DNA from: Streptomyces sp. NBC_00414 | GTDB lineage: Bacteria; Actinomycetota; Actinomycetes; Streptomycetales; Streptomycetaceae | Length of the DNA stretch: 64,000 bases | Reading direction: 5' to 3' | Assembly (NCBI RefSeq): GCF_036038375.1 | Contig: NZ_CP107935.1 | Span: forward strand, 6,386,001-6,450,000 | Position numbers and translations under genes: made by a program | In this document: positions 8,386-17,700 of the stretch, piece after piece | How the letters are laid out: each line of letters starts with the position of its first letter | Position numbering within the stretch: position 1 is the stretch's first letter | The notes under the pieces: generated by a model | The model's database searches: none | What the model was told of the DNA's origin: nothing | Seen by the model: the letters and a program-made list of their open reading frames with translations, nothing else

Positions 8386-9072
8386 TCACTGCTGGGTGTC
8401 CGCGAGCCAAGTCCGCCAGACACGACGGCTGTTGGGCACCTCGGGCCGGTCCAGCAGCCACAGCACGTACCCGGCGTGCAACCGGGCCCAGGGGTTCTCC
8501 GAACGCCGGGCCGCTTCGAGCCGTACGCGCAGCGGAGGCCCGTCGACGACCCGGGCGATGCGCACGTACTCGCGGTCCTTGCAGCGGTACGCCCGCCGCA
8601 CGACGATCTCCACCAGGTCGATCAGCTTGGCCCGGGCCACCGGATCCCGCCCGATGGAGTCCACGGCCAGATGCCGGATGAGCAGTTCCTTCGTCCCCCA
8701 CTCCTTGGCGGTGAGGGTCCACTCATCCGGAAAGCGGGCTTCCCACTCAAGGAAGAGCAGGGCGTAGGGCAGCCCCGGCCACGAGGCGATGTCCTCGTGG
8801 TCGAATCGGTACCACACACCGTCGGGCAGCGAACGGCTCCCGACCCGCAGACGCTCCTCCCAGGCCGACCGCAGGGCCGGAACCTCGTACGGGTTCTCCA
8901 CCCCCTGCTCCTGCAACCTCAGCAACGCCGAGTTGAACCGCGCCGCGGCCTCCGCCGTCGCCTTCCTGGCGGAGGCCAAGTGATCGAGTGCGACGGCCCG
9001 TTCGGCCGGATCCTTCGAAATCAGTCCGTACGTCCAGGCCAGCCGCTCGTCCCACGCCCGGGCGTCGTCCAT
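8386..9072 (-). CDS. Hypothetical protein
   Basis: About 228 residues from the ATG at 9072 (the frame is open to an ATG at 9114; no strong ribosome site separates them). It is soluble, rich in Trp, Arg and Leu, mostly helical, with no signal peptide or membrane segment (for example ERVGSRSLPDG-like loops, PYALLFLEWEARFPDEW, LLIRHLAVDSIGRDPV). The end of the protein reads like helical repeats with Trp at regular spacing. I do not recognise the family. It is not in an operon: the esterase gene lies downstream at a distance of about 90 bp. Confidence 0.65.
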   Translation of the reverse strand: MDDARAWDERLAWTYGLISKDPAERAVALDHLASARKATAEAAARFNSALLRLQEQGVENPYEVPALRSAWEERLRVGSRSLPDGVWYRFDHEDIASWPGLPYALLFLEWEARFPDEWTLTAKEWGTKELLIRHLAVDSIGRDPVARAKLIDLVEIVVRRAYRCKDREYVRIARVVDGPPLRVRLEAARRSENPWARLHAGYVLWLLDRPEVPNSRRVWRTWLADTQQ

Positions 9073-9280
9073 GTCCGCCCCGCGCCCTTTCTCATGCCCC
9101 ATGGGACAGATCATCCCCGAGTGCGCCGGGCCCCGCCCCTCCGGGCACCGGTACCAGGAGGGAACGGGAGGGAAAGGGAGCGGATCGAGCGCAAGGATCC
9201 GGGAGCGGATCAGAGACTGGACCAGGGAGTTGACCAGGGAGTTGACCAGAGGGTGACGGTGACCCAGGAGGTGCTCCGGA

Positions 9281-9802
9281 TCAGCCGGCGCAGAGCGTCA
9301 CATTGACGGTGTCGCCTTTGGCCACTGTCTTCGGGCTGTGCGGGTCGACCTGGATCACGGTGCCGGGCTTGCCGTACGTGCCGCAGTCCGCCTTGTTGAC
9401 CGTGCCCAGCTCGGTCTGGGTCTTCGCGATCTGCCCCTTGACGTCGTCCAGGCTCCGGCCGAGGAGCTCGATGGGGATGGTGAGGCCCTGGGGGTGGGCG
9501 TACAGCAGCGTGGCGGCGTCCTTGTCGGGTGCCGCGGTGATGGTGGCGGCGGGGGAGGACTGCGCCGAGTCCGAACTGCCGGTGATGGAGGCGAGGGCGG
9601 TACCGCCGCCGGCCACGATGAGGGCGGCCGAGATACCGGCTATGAAGGTGGCCCGCTTCCGGCGGGACCTGCGGGCGATACCGGACGCGTCGAAGCCGGG
9701 CGCGTCGGCGGAGTTCGCGAAGTCGTTCATGGCGTTCACCAGTTCCTGCTCGAATTGTGTGTGATCGCCGCAGCCGAAGGGCCGCCCGTCATGCGCGTTC
9801 AT
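9281..9802 (-). CDS. Membrane protein with PASTA-like extracellular domain, partner of ECF sigma factor
   Basis: 173 residues starting at the ATG that overlaps the sigma-factor stop by 4 nt (ATGA). Residues 1-50 are cytoplasmic and basic near the membrane (RRSRRKR), residues 52-73 form one membrane helix, and the C-terminal 70 residues look like a degenerate PASTA domain (IPIELLGRSLDDVKGQI ... VIQVDPHSPKTVAKGDTVNV) with two Cys residues that could form a disulphide. PASTA domains usually bind cell-wall fragments. The coupled position suggests a sensor or anti-sigma role for this protein. That role is inferred from context, since no anti-sigma zinc motif is present. Confidence 0.75.
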   Translation of the reverse strand: MNAHDGRPFGCGDHTQFEQELVNAMNDFANSADAPGFDASGIARRSRRKRATFIAGISAALIVAGGGTALASITGSSDSAQSSPAATITAAPDKDAATLLYAHPQGLTIPIELLGRSLDDVKGQIAKTQTELGTVNKADCGTYGKPGTVIQVDPHSPKTVAKGDTVNVTLCAG

Positions 9803-10311
9803 CGGCGTCCTTCCATGGGCTGCGGCGAGGAGGGTGGGGAGGAGAGTGAGGGGAACTGGCTCCGGAGCTTTTCCATCCCGCGGGCGAGCTGGGACCGTAC
9901 GGTGCTCTGCGAGATCCGCAGATCGGCGGCGATCTCGGCGTCGGACAGATCGTGGAAGTACCGCAGCACCACGACCGTCCGCATCCGCATCGGCAGCCCC
10001 TGCAGGGCGCGGACCAACTGGTCCCTGCTGTCGATACGTCCGTACTCGTCGCCCGGAGCCGCCAGATCGTCGCCGACCTGCTGCGGAGCCACGCGACGGA
10101 ACCGCCGCCACCGGTCGTTGGCCAGATTCACCATGATCCGCCGCACGTACGCGTCCGGGGCGTCCTTGCCCGCCACCACCCGCCACTTACGGCAGACCCG
10201 CTCCAGAGTCTCCTGAACCAGGTCCTCAGCGGCCTCACGGTTCCCGGTCAGCACAAGAGCCCCACGGAACAGGGCGGCGGCCCGAGCATCGACGAACCCA
10301 CGAAAATCCAT
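9799..10311 (-). CDS. SigE-family ECF RNA polymerase sigma factor
   Basis: 170 residues. Region 2 (FRGALVLTGNREAAEDLVQETLERV, helix 2.2 and the -10-binding helix with RRIMVNLANDRWRR) and region 4 (LPMRMRTVVVLRYFHDLSDAEIA and ISQSTVRSQLARGMEKL) are both complete, with no C-terminal extension. This is the short SigE-type ECF group common in Streptomyces, which directs RNA polymerase to a small regulon, often under envelope stress. The ATG at 10311 (MDFRGFVDARAAALF) is chosen because region 2 begins there; the frame runs to 10395 with low-complexity residues. It is translationally coupled to the PASTA-like gene downstream. Confidence 0.9.
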   Translation of the reverse strand: MDFRGFVDARAAALFRGALVLTGNREAAEDLVQETLERVCRKWRVVAGKDAPDAYVRRIMVNLANDRWRRFRRVAPQQVGDDLAAPGDEYGRIDSRDQLVRALQGLPMRMRTVVVLRYFHDLSDAEIAADLRISQSTVRSQLARGMEKLRSQFPSLSSPPSSPQPMEGRR

Positions 10312-10888
10312 CTCCGCGGCCTCGACCTCGCCACGCCCACCGACCCCCCGATGCCACCCACTCACCAGATCCACACGCCCCTCCCTTCCTGTCACCCCCC
10401 TCGACGGAGAAGCCCGCGCTTCTGCTGCACGGGAGCAAAGAGACTTGGGTCACAGGAGCGACGGGACGCGACGCGAGACGGGGCCGGGGGGAGAGAGACA
10501 CCCACCGGGCCACCAACGCAGCCGCACCGCCCCAGCCAAGTGGCAACCACACACAGAAAGCCGCTGAGCCAGCCCGGCGTACCGGCGAGACGCGACTGCG
10601 CCCGAAAACCCCGCCCCACAGCCCAACCAACCCACCCGCAAACACGCCTGGTGGGCCCCCACTCTTCCGGGCCGCGCGCTCGCTTCCAACCCGTGCTGGA
10701 GCGGGCCGAGTCAAGGGTGAAGCGAAGCGCAATCGCCGCAGGCGACGGCCGCAGGCCGCCCTTTACACGGCCCGCGGAAGCACGACACTCCCAAGAAGCG
10801 GGCGGCCCAAGCAGCACTTTGGAAGCAGGACTCACGAACACCCACTCGGCTCCACGGAGCTCAACTCATCCAGTCATCAGAGGTGGCC
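10312..10888. other. Long non-coding gap with clustered short inverted repeats
   Basis: About 580 bp without a convincing gene. It must hold the sigma-factor promoter (minus strand) and the end of the DUF397 transcript. Around 10728-10795 there are nested G/C-rich inverted repeats (CGCCGCAGGCG, GGCCGCAGGCC) inside a stretch that on the minus strand reads GTGTAAAGGGCGGCC and onward. Segments of this sort recur in Streptomyces genomes in my recollection, but this was not checked. Open frames here have atypical, unconserved-looking translations. Confidence 0.4.
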
Positions 10889-11083
10889 CTACAGCACCCG
10901 TATGAATGCCTGCCAGGCGTACGCACGGACAGCCACCATCGGTCCGCCCGCTCGCTTGGAGTCACGCACGTGCAAGCGGCCATCGACGTGGGTGCACTCG
11001 ACGCACTCGCCGCCCGCACCGTTGCTGTAGGAGGACTTGAACCACGACGAGGGGGCGTCCGGAGCGGGCCGCACAATCTTCAT
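10889..11083 (-). CDS. DUF397 domain protein
   Basis: 64 residues. The family signature is plain: SSWFKSSYSNGAGGECVEC near the N-terminus and VRDSKRAGGPMVAV in the middle, with the Cys pair. DUF397 proteins are small actinobacterial proteins nearly always encoded directly after an XRE/DUF5753 regulator, with which they are thought to form a regulatory or toxin-antitoxin-like pair. That arrangement holds here, with ATG overlapping the stop of the regulator (ATGA). Confidence 0.93.
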   Translation of the reverse strand: MKIVRPAPDAPSSWFKSSYSNGAGGECVECTHVDGRLHVRDSKRAGGPMVAVRAYAWQAFIRVL

Positions 11084-11928
11084 CCTGCGTATTCCTTAAG
11101 AACGGACTTGATCAGTTGGGCGGAGCGTTGAGGGCTCAGGGCGGCGGCCCTCAAGCCGTCGAAGGCCCTGGCGTACTCCCGCACATGATGCTCCCCTTCG
11201 AGGTAGACGGCATCGGTGATGCCGTCCCGGTACACGATGTCCGGGTCCTCCTGGTCGGGGAAACCGAGCATGGTGAACGATCCCGTTGCCGGGTAGGTTC
11301 CTGAGTCGAACGGGAGGATCTGCAGGGTCACACTCGGCAGCTCCGAGCACTCCAAGAGACGTTCGAGCTGTTCTCGCATCAGTGCCCGCTCCCCGATGAC
11401 ATTGCGGAGAGACCCCTCGTTCACGACGAACCAGGCGTCCGGGGCTTCAGGCCGCGTCAGCATGCTCTGGCGCTCCATGCGTACACGCACGGCCCGTTCG
11501 ATGTCCTGAACCGAGAGATGGGCCCCCGTCGTGTGAAGTTCGCCGGCGTAGGCCGGAGTCTGCATGAGTCCGGGAAGCAACTCGCACTGGTACTGGCGGA
11601 ATGTGGAGGCCTCCTGCTCCAGGCCGATGTAGATGGAGAACCACTGGGGCACTCCCGATCCGTGCTCCTGCCACCACCCGCGCGTTTTGGCCTGCCTCGC
11701 AAGGGACTTCAAGAACTCCCGCAGCTCGTCGCCGGTCTCGTAGTAGCGACACAGCGCATCGATGTCGGACGGCTGGACCCTGCCGCTTCCCGTCTCCATC
11801 CGATTGACCTTGGAACCGCTCCAGTCCAGAGCCGCACCGACTTGGGCGCAGGTGAGGGAGTTGGCCTCGCGCAGCTTCTTCAGCTCGATCGAGAGGCGAC
11901 GACGGCGTGCCGTCGGTGAACCTGCCAC
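11080..11928 (-). CDS. XRE-family regulator with DUF5753 domain
   Basis: 282 residues. An N-terminal helix-turn-helix (residues about 12-65: LREANSLTCAQVGAALDWSGSKVNRMETG) binds DNA. Residues about 85-275 match the DUF5753 domain (EQEASTFRQYQCELLPGLMQTPAYA, VVNEGSLRNVIG, VTLQILPF, VYRDG). Regulators of this group sit with a DUF397 partner and influence development and antibiotic production in Streptomyces. The 207-bp gap upstream is shared with a divergent ATPase gene. Confidence 0.93.
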   Translation of the reverse strand: MAGSPTARRRRLSIELKKLREANSLTCAQVGAALDWSGSKVNRMETGSGRVQPSDIDALCRYYETGDELREFLKSLARQAKTRGWWQEHGSGVPQWFSIYIGLEQEASTFRQYQCELLPGLMQTPAYAGELHTTGAHLSVQDIERAVRVRMERQSMLTRPEAPDAWFVVNEGSLRNVIGERALMREQLERLLECSELPSVTLQILPFDSGTYPATGSFTMLGFPDQEDPDIVYRDGITDAVYLEGEHHVREYARAFDGLRAAALSPQRSAQLIKSVLKEYAG

Positions 11929-12135
11929 AACAACCCTCTTTCAGATAGCGGGTGTTCAGTCTTGCGCCAAGGGGGTCGCCTGCCAATCACTCGGAAGTGG
12001 GAATCCCGCCGTGCACATTGCATTTCGGGATGGGATCACGTCATTCTTCCGGTGAAGCGACTCTCTGTGATCTCGCGTGACGCTCTGCTGTTCATGTGAG
12101 GTCAGGGGAGTAGACATGCGACGAGAGGGGCCCTC
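11929..12135. promoter_or_regulatory. Divergent promoter region between XRE regulator and RsbW-like ATPase
   Basis: 207 bp between two outward-facing genes, less G/C-rich than its surroundings (for example TGCACATTGCATTTC). It must carry both promoters; autoregulation by the XRE protein is likely but no clear palindrome was found. GAGAGGGG at 12123-12130 is the ribosome site of the plus-strand gene. Confidence 0.5.
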
Positions 12136-12795
12136 GTGATTCGGGAAGCCTGTGTGTCACCTGGCCGGTGGAAGATGCAGTTCCTGGCGGAGGCCGAGGA
12201 GGTGTCGGCTCTACGTTCCGCCCTACGGGGCCACCTGGGCCGCTGGGGCCTGGATGAACTCATCGACACGGCCCAGCTCTGTGTCAGCGAACTCGTCTCC
12301 AACGTGATCACCCACGTCGGTCCCGGCACCCCCGCCACATTGATCGTGAGCAAGGAGGGAGCCGGCTTGCGCATCGAGGTCCATGACCCTGACACCCGCG
12401 CGCTCCCCACACTTCGCAACGAAGGCGTCGACTCCGAGTCGGGACGGGGTATGGACCTCATCACCGCTGTGACCGACCGTTGGGGTGTCCAACTCCTCGC
12501 CGACATGAAGATGACCTGGTGTGAGCTGACGATGACGCCGGTCACCCGAGATCACCCGGTGTCGATTCCTGGCGTCACCCGAGCCGAAGCGCTGTTGGAC
12601 CTCTACGCAGAGGTGACGCGGACGGACGAGTTGGAACCGAGTCGGCTGAGCACGGCCCTGGCCGAGGAGGCCGTGATCGATGTCATCACGGATTTCCTGC
12701 ACTGGCTTCGTGCGCACGGCTCCGACGAGGAAGAGGTGTTGGACCGTGCGCAACAGCGCTTCGACAATCAATCTGCCATGACAGTGATGAGCTGA
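12136..12795 (+). CDS. RsbW-like ATP-binding regulatory protein
   Basis: 219 residues from GTG. Residues 10-135 form a HATPase_c_2 (anti-sigma-factor kinase-like) domain: N box ELVSNVITH, the ATP-lid loop VHDPDTRALPTL, and ESGRGMDLITAVTDRWGV. Streptomyces has dozens of such single-domain ATPases, which act as anti-sigma factors or partners of phosphatases. Unusually, about 75 further residues follow, an acidic helical tail with LSTALAEEAVIDVITDF and DEEEVLDRAQQRF, whose role is unknown. No sigma-factor or anti-anti-sigma gene is adjacent. Confidence 0.85.
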   Translation: MIREACVSPGRWKMQFLAEAEEVSALRSALRGHLGRWGLDELIDTAQLCVSELVSNVITHVGPGTPATLIVSKEGAGLRIEVHDPDTRALPTLRNEGVDSESGRGMDLITAVTDRWGVQLLADMKMTWCELTMTPVTRDHPVSIPGVTRAEALLDLYAEVTRTDELEPSRLSTALAEEAVIDVITDFLHWLRAHGSDEEEVLDRAQQRFDNQSAMTVMS

Positions 12796-12854
12796 ATGAA
12801 GCGCCTGTCCGGCTCCGTTCCAAAAACCGTCCTCGACCTTGGAACGTGCGTGGT

Positions 12855-12884
12855 GCGGGACACCGGCGTGGGCAGGTGTCCCGC
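12855..12884. terminator. Hairpin between convergent genes
   Basis: Perfect 10-bp arms GCGGGACACC (12855-12864) and GGTGTCCCGC (12875-12884) around a 10-nt loop. It lies between the ends of the ATPase gene and the drmB gene and can act in both directions. It marks the left border of the defence island. Confidence 0.7.
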
Positions 12885-12897
12885 GATCCATCGAGTG

Positions 12898-14754
12898 TCA
12901 GGGGTGCAGTATGGCCGCGAAGAAGCCCAGGTCCGGTTCTTCCGGGGTACCGACGAGCAGCGCGCGGTCCAACAGGATGTTGTTGTGCTCGCAGCTCGTC
13001 TCCGGGAGCATCACGCAGGCGTGGCAGGCGGCGAGGTTGGTACTGCCGGTGCCGGTGGCCTCGGACTCGATGCACAGGGGATCGGCGGAGCACCACTGCG
13101 CGCGGTGCACGGCCGAGCGCAGTGCCTGGGCCAGCCGTGTCGGCTCCCCCTGGGCGACGACACCACCGAGGCTGCCCGCCGAGTCGCTGGTGGCCGTGTA
13201 TATCAACAGACCGGCCATCGTCTCGTCCGCGTACAGGCGCTCGCGTAGGGAGGCGGCCGGATAGCCGGCGTCCAGGCTCCACTCGTTGATCAGCGCGTGG
13301 GCCAAGGTGTGCAGCAGCACCATGCGAGGCTCCGCGGGCGAATCGGGGACCTGCGCGGGGTCGGAGGCCCGCTCCCGCAGCAGCCGCTCGTGGTTGGCGC
13401 GGATGCGGTCGGTCCGGGCGGCCACCGCGCTGGAGGCGGCCCACCTCTCCAGGCGGTCGTCGTCCAGGCGTAGGAAGACGCCCTCACCGTGGACCTCCAT
13501 GGCGGGCAGCCAGGTGGTGGGCCGCAGGGACAGCGCCGCCTCGTGCACCTCGACGTTCGAGTCGGGGGCGGTGACGCGGGAGAAGGCTTTGAGCGCGCGG
13601 ACCTCACGCAGACGCTTGACGAGCATCGGCGTCGTCACGCCGGTGGGGAGGAGAGGGGCCGAGTCGCCGGACGGCGGCTCGCACACGAACTGCTGACGTC
13701 GGTCCTGGTCGGCCTCGGCGTTCCCGGCACAGAGACGTTCGTACTCCTGCCTGCGCAGGGCGAGGTAACGGTGGTTCTGCCCGGTGGAAGACCCATCGGG
13801 ATCGAAATCCTCCTGGTCCTCCGCCTCGATCAGGGCGAGAACGGCGTCGGTGGGGATGTCTTCGTTCGGGAACGCTCCCTTGAGGTAGATCTCCAACTTC
13901 GAGGGATCGTCGGCGTACTCGCGCAGAGTGTCCCACCGCCCGGAAAGACGATCGGCGAGGCCGTCGCTCCAAGGCGGGATCGACAGCGCGGACTTCAGGA
14001 CCGGGGACCACACGGCCGACGAACCACGCTGGAGCGTGCGCGGCAGTTGGTCGCACGTCTCGGCGGGCGCGTCCTTCAGCCATGGGCGCCGTCCCGAGCA
14101 GGGAACCTTGAGCTCGGCGAGCGCGGAGCGGCGGAACGCGCCTTCCATCGAGACCTCGGGCACGCCGCAGGTGCACGAGACGAGGACGGAACGCAGCGAG
14201 GCGGTACGACCGGAGGTACGCAGACGCAGCTCGCCGCCGCAGTGGCCGGACGCGCCGTCCGCCCGATTGCCCCGATGCGCCCACTTCCAATAGGGGAAGT
14301 CGTCGAGGTGACCGTGCTCGCACGCCACGACGAAGCGGGAGGGGACGAGGTCCTCCTCGCAGTCGGTGCAGATGTTCTTGCCGGGCGGTGGGTTGAAGCC
14401 GCGCACGTGCTGGAGCGCGTCGCAGCCGGGGCAGGAGTGCCACAGCGGGAAGCGGCGTACCCGGATGCCGTCCTTGCTGTCGTCGTTCGAGGCGGGGGGC
14501 AGCCGGAAGTGCTGGACGCCGAGGATGCGCGCCAACCGGTGCTCATGGATGATCGGCGCCTCGTCCAGGCGCCACGCCTCATGAGCACCGTCGAGGCCGG
14601 CCACGACGAACGACTCGTTGTCGACGGCGATCAGCGAACCGACACCGTAGGTGGTGATCATTTGGGCGCGGCGCACGGCTCCCCGTCGGGGGAGGTTGTG
14701 CCGGGGAGCGGTGGCGCCGGCGCCACCACGGCGACGGGCGGGGGGCGGGGTCAT
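12898..14754 (-). CDS. drmB: DrmB, DISARM-type DUF1998 protein
   Basis: 618 residues. The N-terminal domain opens with RRGAVRRAQMITTYGVGSL and carries zinc-binding pairs (CPGC near residue 108, CTDC near 131) and the conserved ACEHGHLDDFPYWKW. The C-terminal DUF1998 domain has LLHTLAHALINEWSLDAGY and the typical ending CHACVMLPETSCEHNN with LLDRALL. This is the DrmB family, a core part of DISARM anti-phage systems together with the helicase DrmA. The ATG at 14754 overlaps the drmA stop by 4 nt, so the two are translationally coupled. It is the last gene of a four-gene minus-strand operon. drmC, the phospholipase-D-type third core gene, would be expected nearby and is absent. Confidence 0.9.
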   Translation of the reverse strand: MTPPPARRRGGAGATAPRHNLPRRGAVRRAQMITTYGVGSLIAVDNESFVVAGLDGAHEAWRLDEAPIIHEHRLARILGVQHFRLPPASNDDSKDGIRVRRFPLWHSCPGCDALQHVRGFNPPPGKNICTDCEEDLVPSRFVVACEHGHLDDFPYWKWAHRGNRADGASGHCGGELRLRTSGRTASLRSVLVSCTCGVPEVSMEGAFRRSALAELKVPCSGRRPWLKDAPAETCDQLPRTLQRGSSAVWSPVLKSALSIPPWSDGLADRLSGRWDTLREYADDPSKLEIYLKGAFPNEDIPTDAVLALIEAEDQEDFDPDGSSTGQNHRYLALRRQEYERLCAGNAEADQDRRQQFVCEPPSGDSAPLLPTGVTTPMLVKRLREVRALKAFSRVTAPDSNVEVHEAALSLRPTTWLPAMEVHGEGVFLRLDDDRLERWAASSAVAARTDRIRANHERLLRERASDPAQVPDSPAEPRMVLLHTLAHALINEWSLDAGYPAASLRERLYADETMAGLLIYTATSDSAGSLGGVVAQGEPTRLAQALRSAVHRAQWCSADPLCIESEATGTGSTNLAACHACVMLPETSCEHNNILLDRALLVGTPEEPDLGFFAAILHP

Positions 14755-17700
14755 CGGGAAGCCTCCATGAAAAGGGCGGACTCGGCGTCGACGTCGCGCA
14801 GACTCCACAGGGTCGACCAGGCCTCGGCGTCCTCCGACTCGTCGTCGTACGCCTTGAGAAGGGACGGTGTCCTGTTCCCGCGCACGGGTTCGTAGAGAAG
14901 GCCGCCGAAGCGCTCGGCCTCCTCCACCCACCAGTTCACGAATTCGTCGTAGGCGGCGGAGGTCGCGTCGTACTCCTCCTCGTCGACTCCCTGTACGCGA
15001 GCCATGAGGATCGGCTTGATCTCGTGACGAAGGGTGTCGAGATAGTCGGCGATGCGGCCCGCGCCGTCGTTCGGTCGCGCGGCGGGGATCAGGATGCGGG
15101 CCAGCGCCACCACGACGGCGTGCAGACCACGGTCACGCGCCCGGGAGGAGAACGGTGTCACGGACGTCGACTCCACCTCTCGGTACAGGGCCGAGTGGAA
15201 GTGCAGGAAGTTCTCGTAGTGGGACCGGTCGCGGGAGCGCGTCGAGTTGAGCATGACGGCGACCAGACCGGGGTGGGAACGTCCGACCCGGCTGGTGGCC
15301 TGGATGTACTCGGCGGTGGTCTGCGGCTGACCCATGACGGCCATCAGGCCGAGCCGGTCCACGTCCACGCCGACCGAGATCATGTTCGTGGCCAGCAGGA
15401 CGTCCACGGCGTCCGGGTCGGGATAGCGCCGCTCGATCTGCTTGAGCCGGGCCGGGATCGCGCTGGCGTCGATGCGGCTGGTCAGTTCCGCGTACCCGTC
15501 CGTGCGGCGCGGAACGTCGAGCCCGTCCCGCTCGGCCAGGAGGTTCAGGTACGACTCCACGTCGTCGTGCACCTGGAGTTCGGCCGCGGACAGCAGACGC
15601 AGGCTGTTGAAGTAACCGACCAGGGTCCAGTAGGCGTCGCGCACCTCGTCGGTGGTATCGGTGCGCATCGCCTGGTGCAGGAGAGTGGCGTAGGTACGGA
15701 TCAGCAGGGTCGACTGACTGGTGCCGGGGGCAAGGAGTCCGACGTAGCGCCGACTGGCCTTCTCCTCGCGTGGCGTCTCGACGGCGAACCACGAGTCCCG
15801 CGAGTCGAGACCCGCCGGTGGGAACTGCCGCACCTCACGGTCGAACAGCGCCTTGCCCTGTTCCCCGGCCCGACGGATCGTCGCCGTGGACGCGATCACC
15901 TTCGGCTGGTCGGCGAGGGCGTCGACGGCGGTCTCGTACAGACCCGTGAGCGTGCCGAGCGGGCCGGAGATGAGATGCAGCTCGTCCTGCACGATCAACT
16001 CGGGAGGCGGCGTGCCGTCGGAGCGGTCACGGTTGAAGAGCGCGGCGGTGCGCTCGCGCCACGGCATCGACGCGAACTTGTCGACGGTGGCGATGACGAG
16101 CGTCGGCCGGGCGGCGTACACCGCTTCGTCCACCAGATGCACGGGCAGACCGGAGCCGGAGGCGAAGTCGCAGCCGTCGCCGGGACAGCGTACGTACATG
16201 CGCCGCTTGTCCTCGTCGACCTCGTAGTCGTCGGCGTCCATGGCGGTCCCGCACCACGGGCAGTAGTGGAGCTGGGCCGGGTTCTCCTTCTGCAGGGTCT
16301 TGCCGGCGCGCAGCTCGTCGAGCTTCCCGGCCGCGACCTTCAGCTTGTTGGGCGTGGCGGACCTGCCGACCCACATGCCGATCGAGATCTGCTCGGACCC
16401 CAGCGTCGCGGGGTCCTCGCGACGCATCAGTTCCATGGCGCAGATGAGGATCGTGGCGCGTTCGAACTGCTGAAGGGTGAGCAGCCGCAGCGTGTAGCGC
16501 ATGAGGACGGTGACGCCGCCACCACGCTCCTTACCCTCCTTGCTCTCCTTGCCGCGGATGCGACGCAAGAAGGTGGTGAAGGCGATCAGACCCAGATACG
16601 CCTCGGTCTTGCCACCACCGGTCGGGAACCAGAGGAGGTCGGAGATCCGACGGTCCTCGTGATCCGCGTCCTCGATGCCGGTCAGGCACAGCAGGACGAA
16701 CGCGATCTGGAAGGGGCGCCAGCGGCCTGACGTGACGTCGGGGTCGCCCGGTCGACCACCCCGTACCCAGTCGGTACGCGCCCGCTGCTGTGCCATGGCC
16801 CGGTTGGCGAGACGGAAGGCGTGCATCACGTCGGGTTCGGAGCGCAGCAGCTCGATGCCCCGGCGGATACGACGCAGCGCCTCGCGGCAGGCGCGGATCT
16901 GCTCGCGGGCGGCGTTCTCGTACGAGGTGCCGATCAGCTGGGAGGCCTCCGCGTCCTTCCGGGCGATCCACTGCTCGTAACCGTCGGCCAACCCTGCGAG
17001 GGCGACCAGCACATCGGCGTCCGGGCGGGTGGCGAGGTCGTGCATACGGAGTGCGGAGGCGTCGATCTCCGGGTTGGAATCGGTCAGCAGCACCTCATGC
17101 GTGGGCAGGAACTCGGTACGGACCTCGGGCACCGCGGCACGTTCTATGTCGGTGATCCCGACCTGCGACGCATTCCAGTCCCAGGCGGCCGAGCAGCCGT
17201 GCCCGACGGCGAACGTCGGGGCGTGCCGGTGCAGGAGCCGACTGGTCTCCAGTTCTTCGTCGACCGCACTGAGGGCGGCGGGGCGCTCGACGAAGGCGGA
17301 GGACCCGTCGGCGGCGGTGACGACCAATCGGGGCTGGAAGAGAGCGTAGGCGTCCTGCAGCTCGCGCTCGCCCACCTTGTTGCAGTTGATCAGGGTGACC
17401 GTGACGGTGACGGTTCCCGAGGCGCTGGGCCTTCGGACCAGAACGTCCAGCTTCACGCCGTCGGCCAACTCCGGCTTCGGGTCCAGCCGCCCGGGGCGGG
17501 TGACGTCGACCGGCACCTCCGGCAGGTCGAGCACCCGACGCCGCCAGTGTTCACGCTGGTCGACGGTGGTCCGCGACTCGGCCCGTTTGGGCGCCACCTT
17601 GCGGCCCTCGGGGTCGACGGGGTCGTACATGGCGGCTCGTGCCGTCACCATGATCGTGTCCGTCTCCGCCGGATCGACGGCGAACGTCAGACCCATGCTG

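Noticed and set aside
10235..10841. Two minus-strand open frames upstream of the sigma factor
   Set aside because: Both translations are low-complexity Gly/Arg/Ser/Trp sequence without start context; one overlaps the sigma-factor gene antisense or out of frame.
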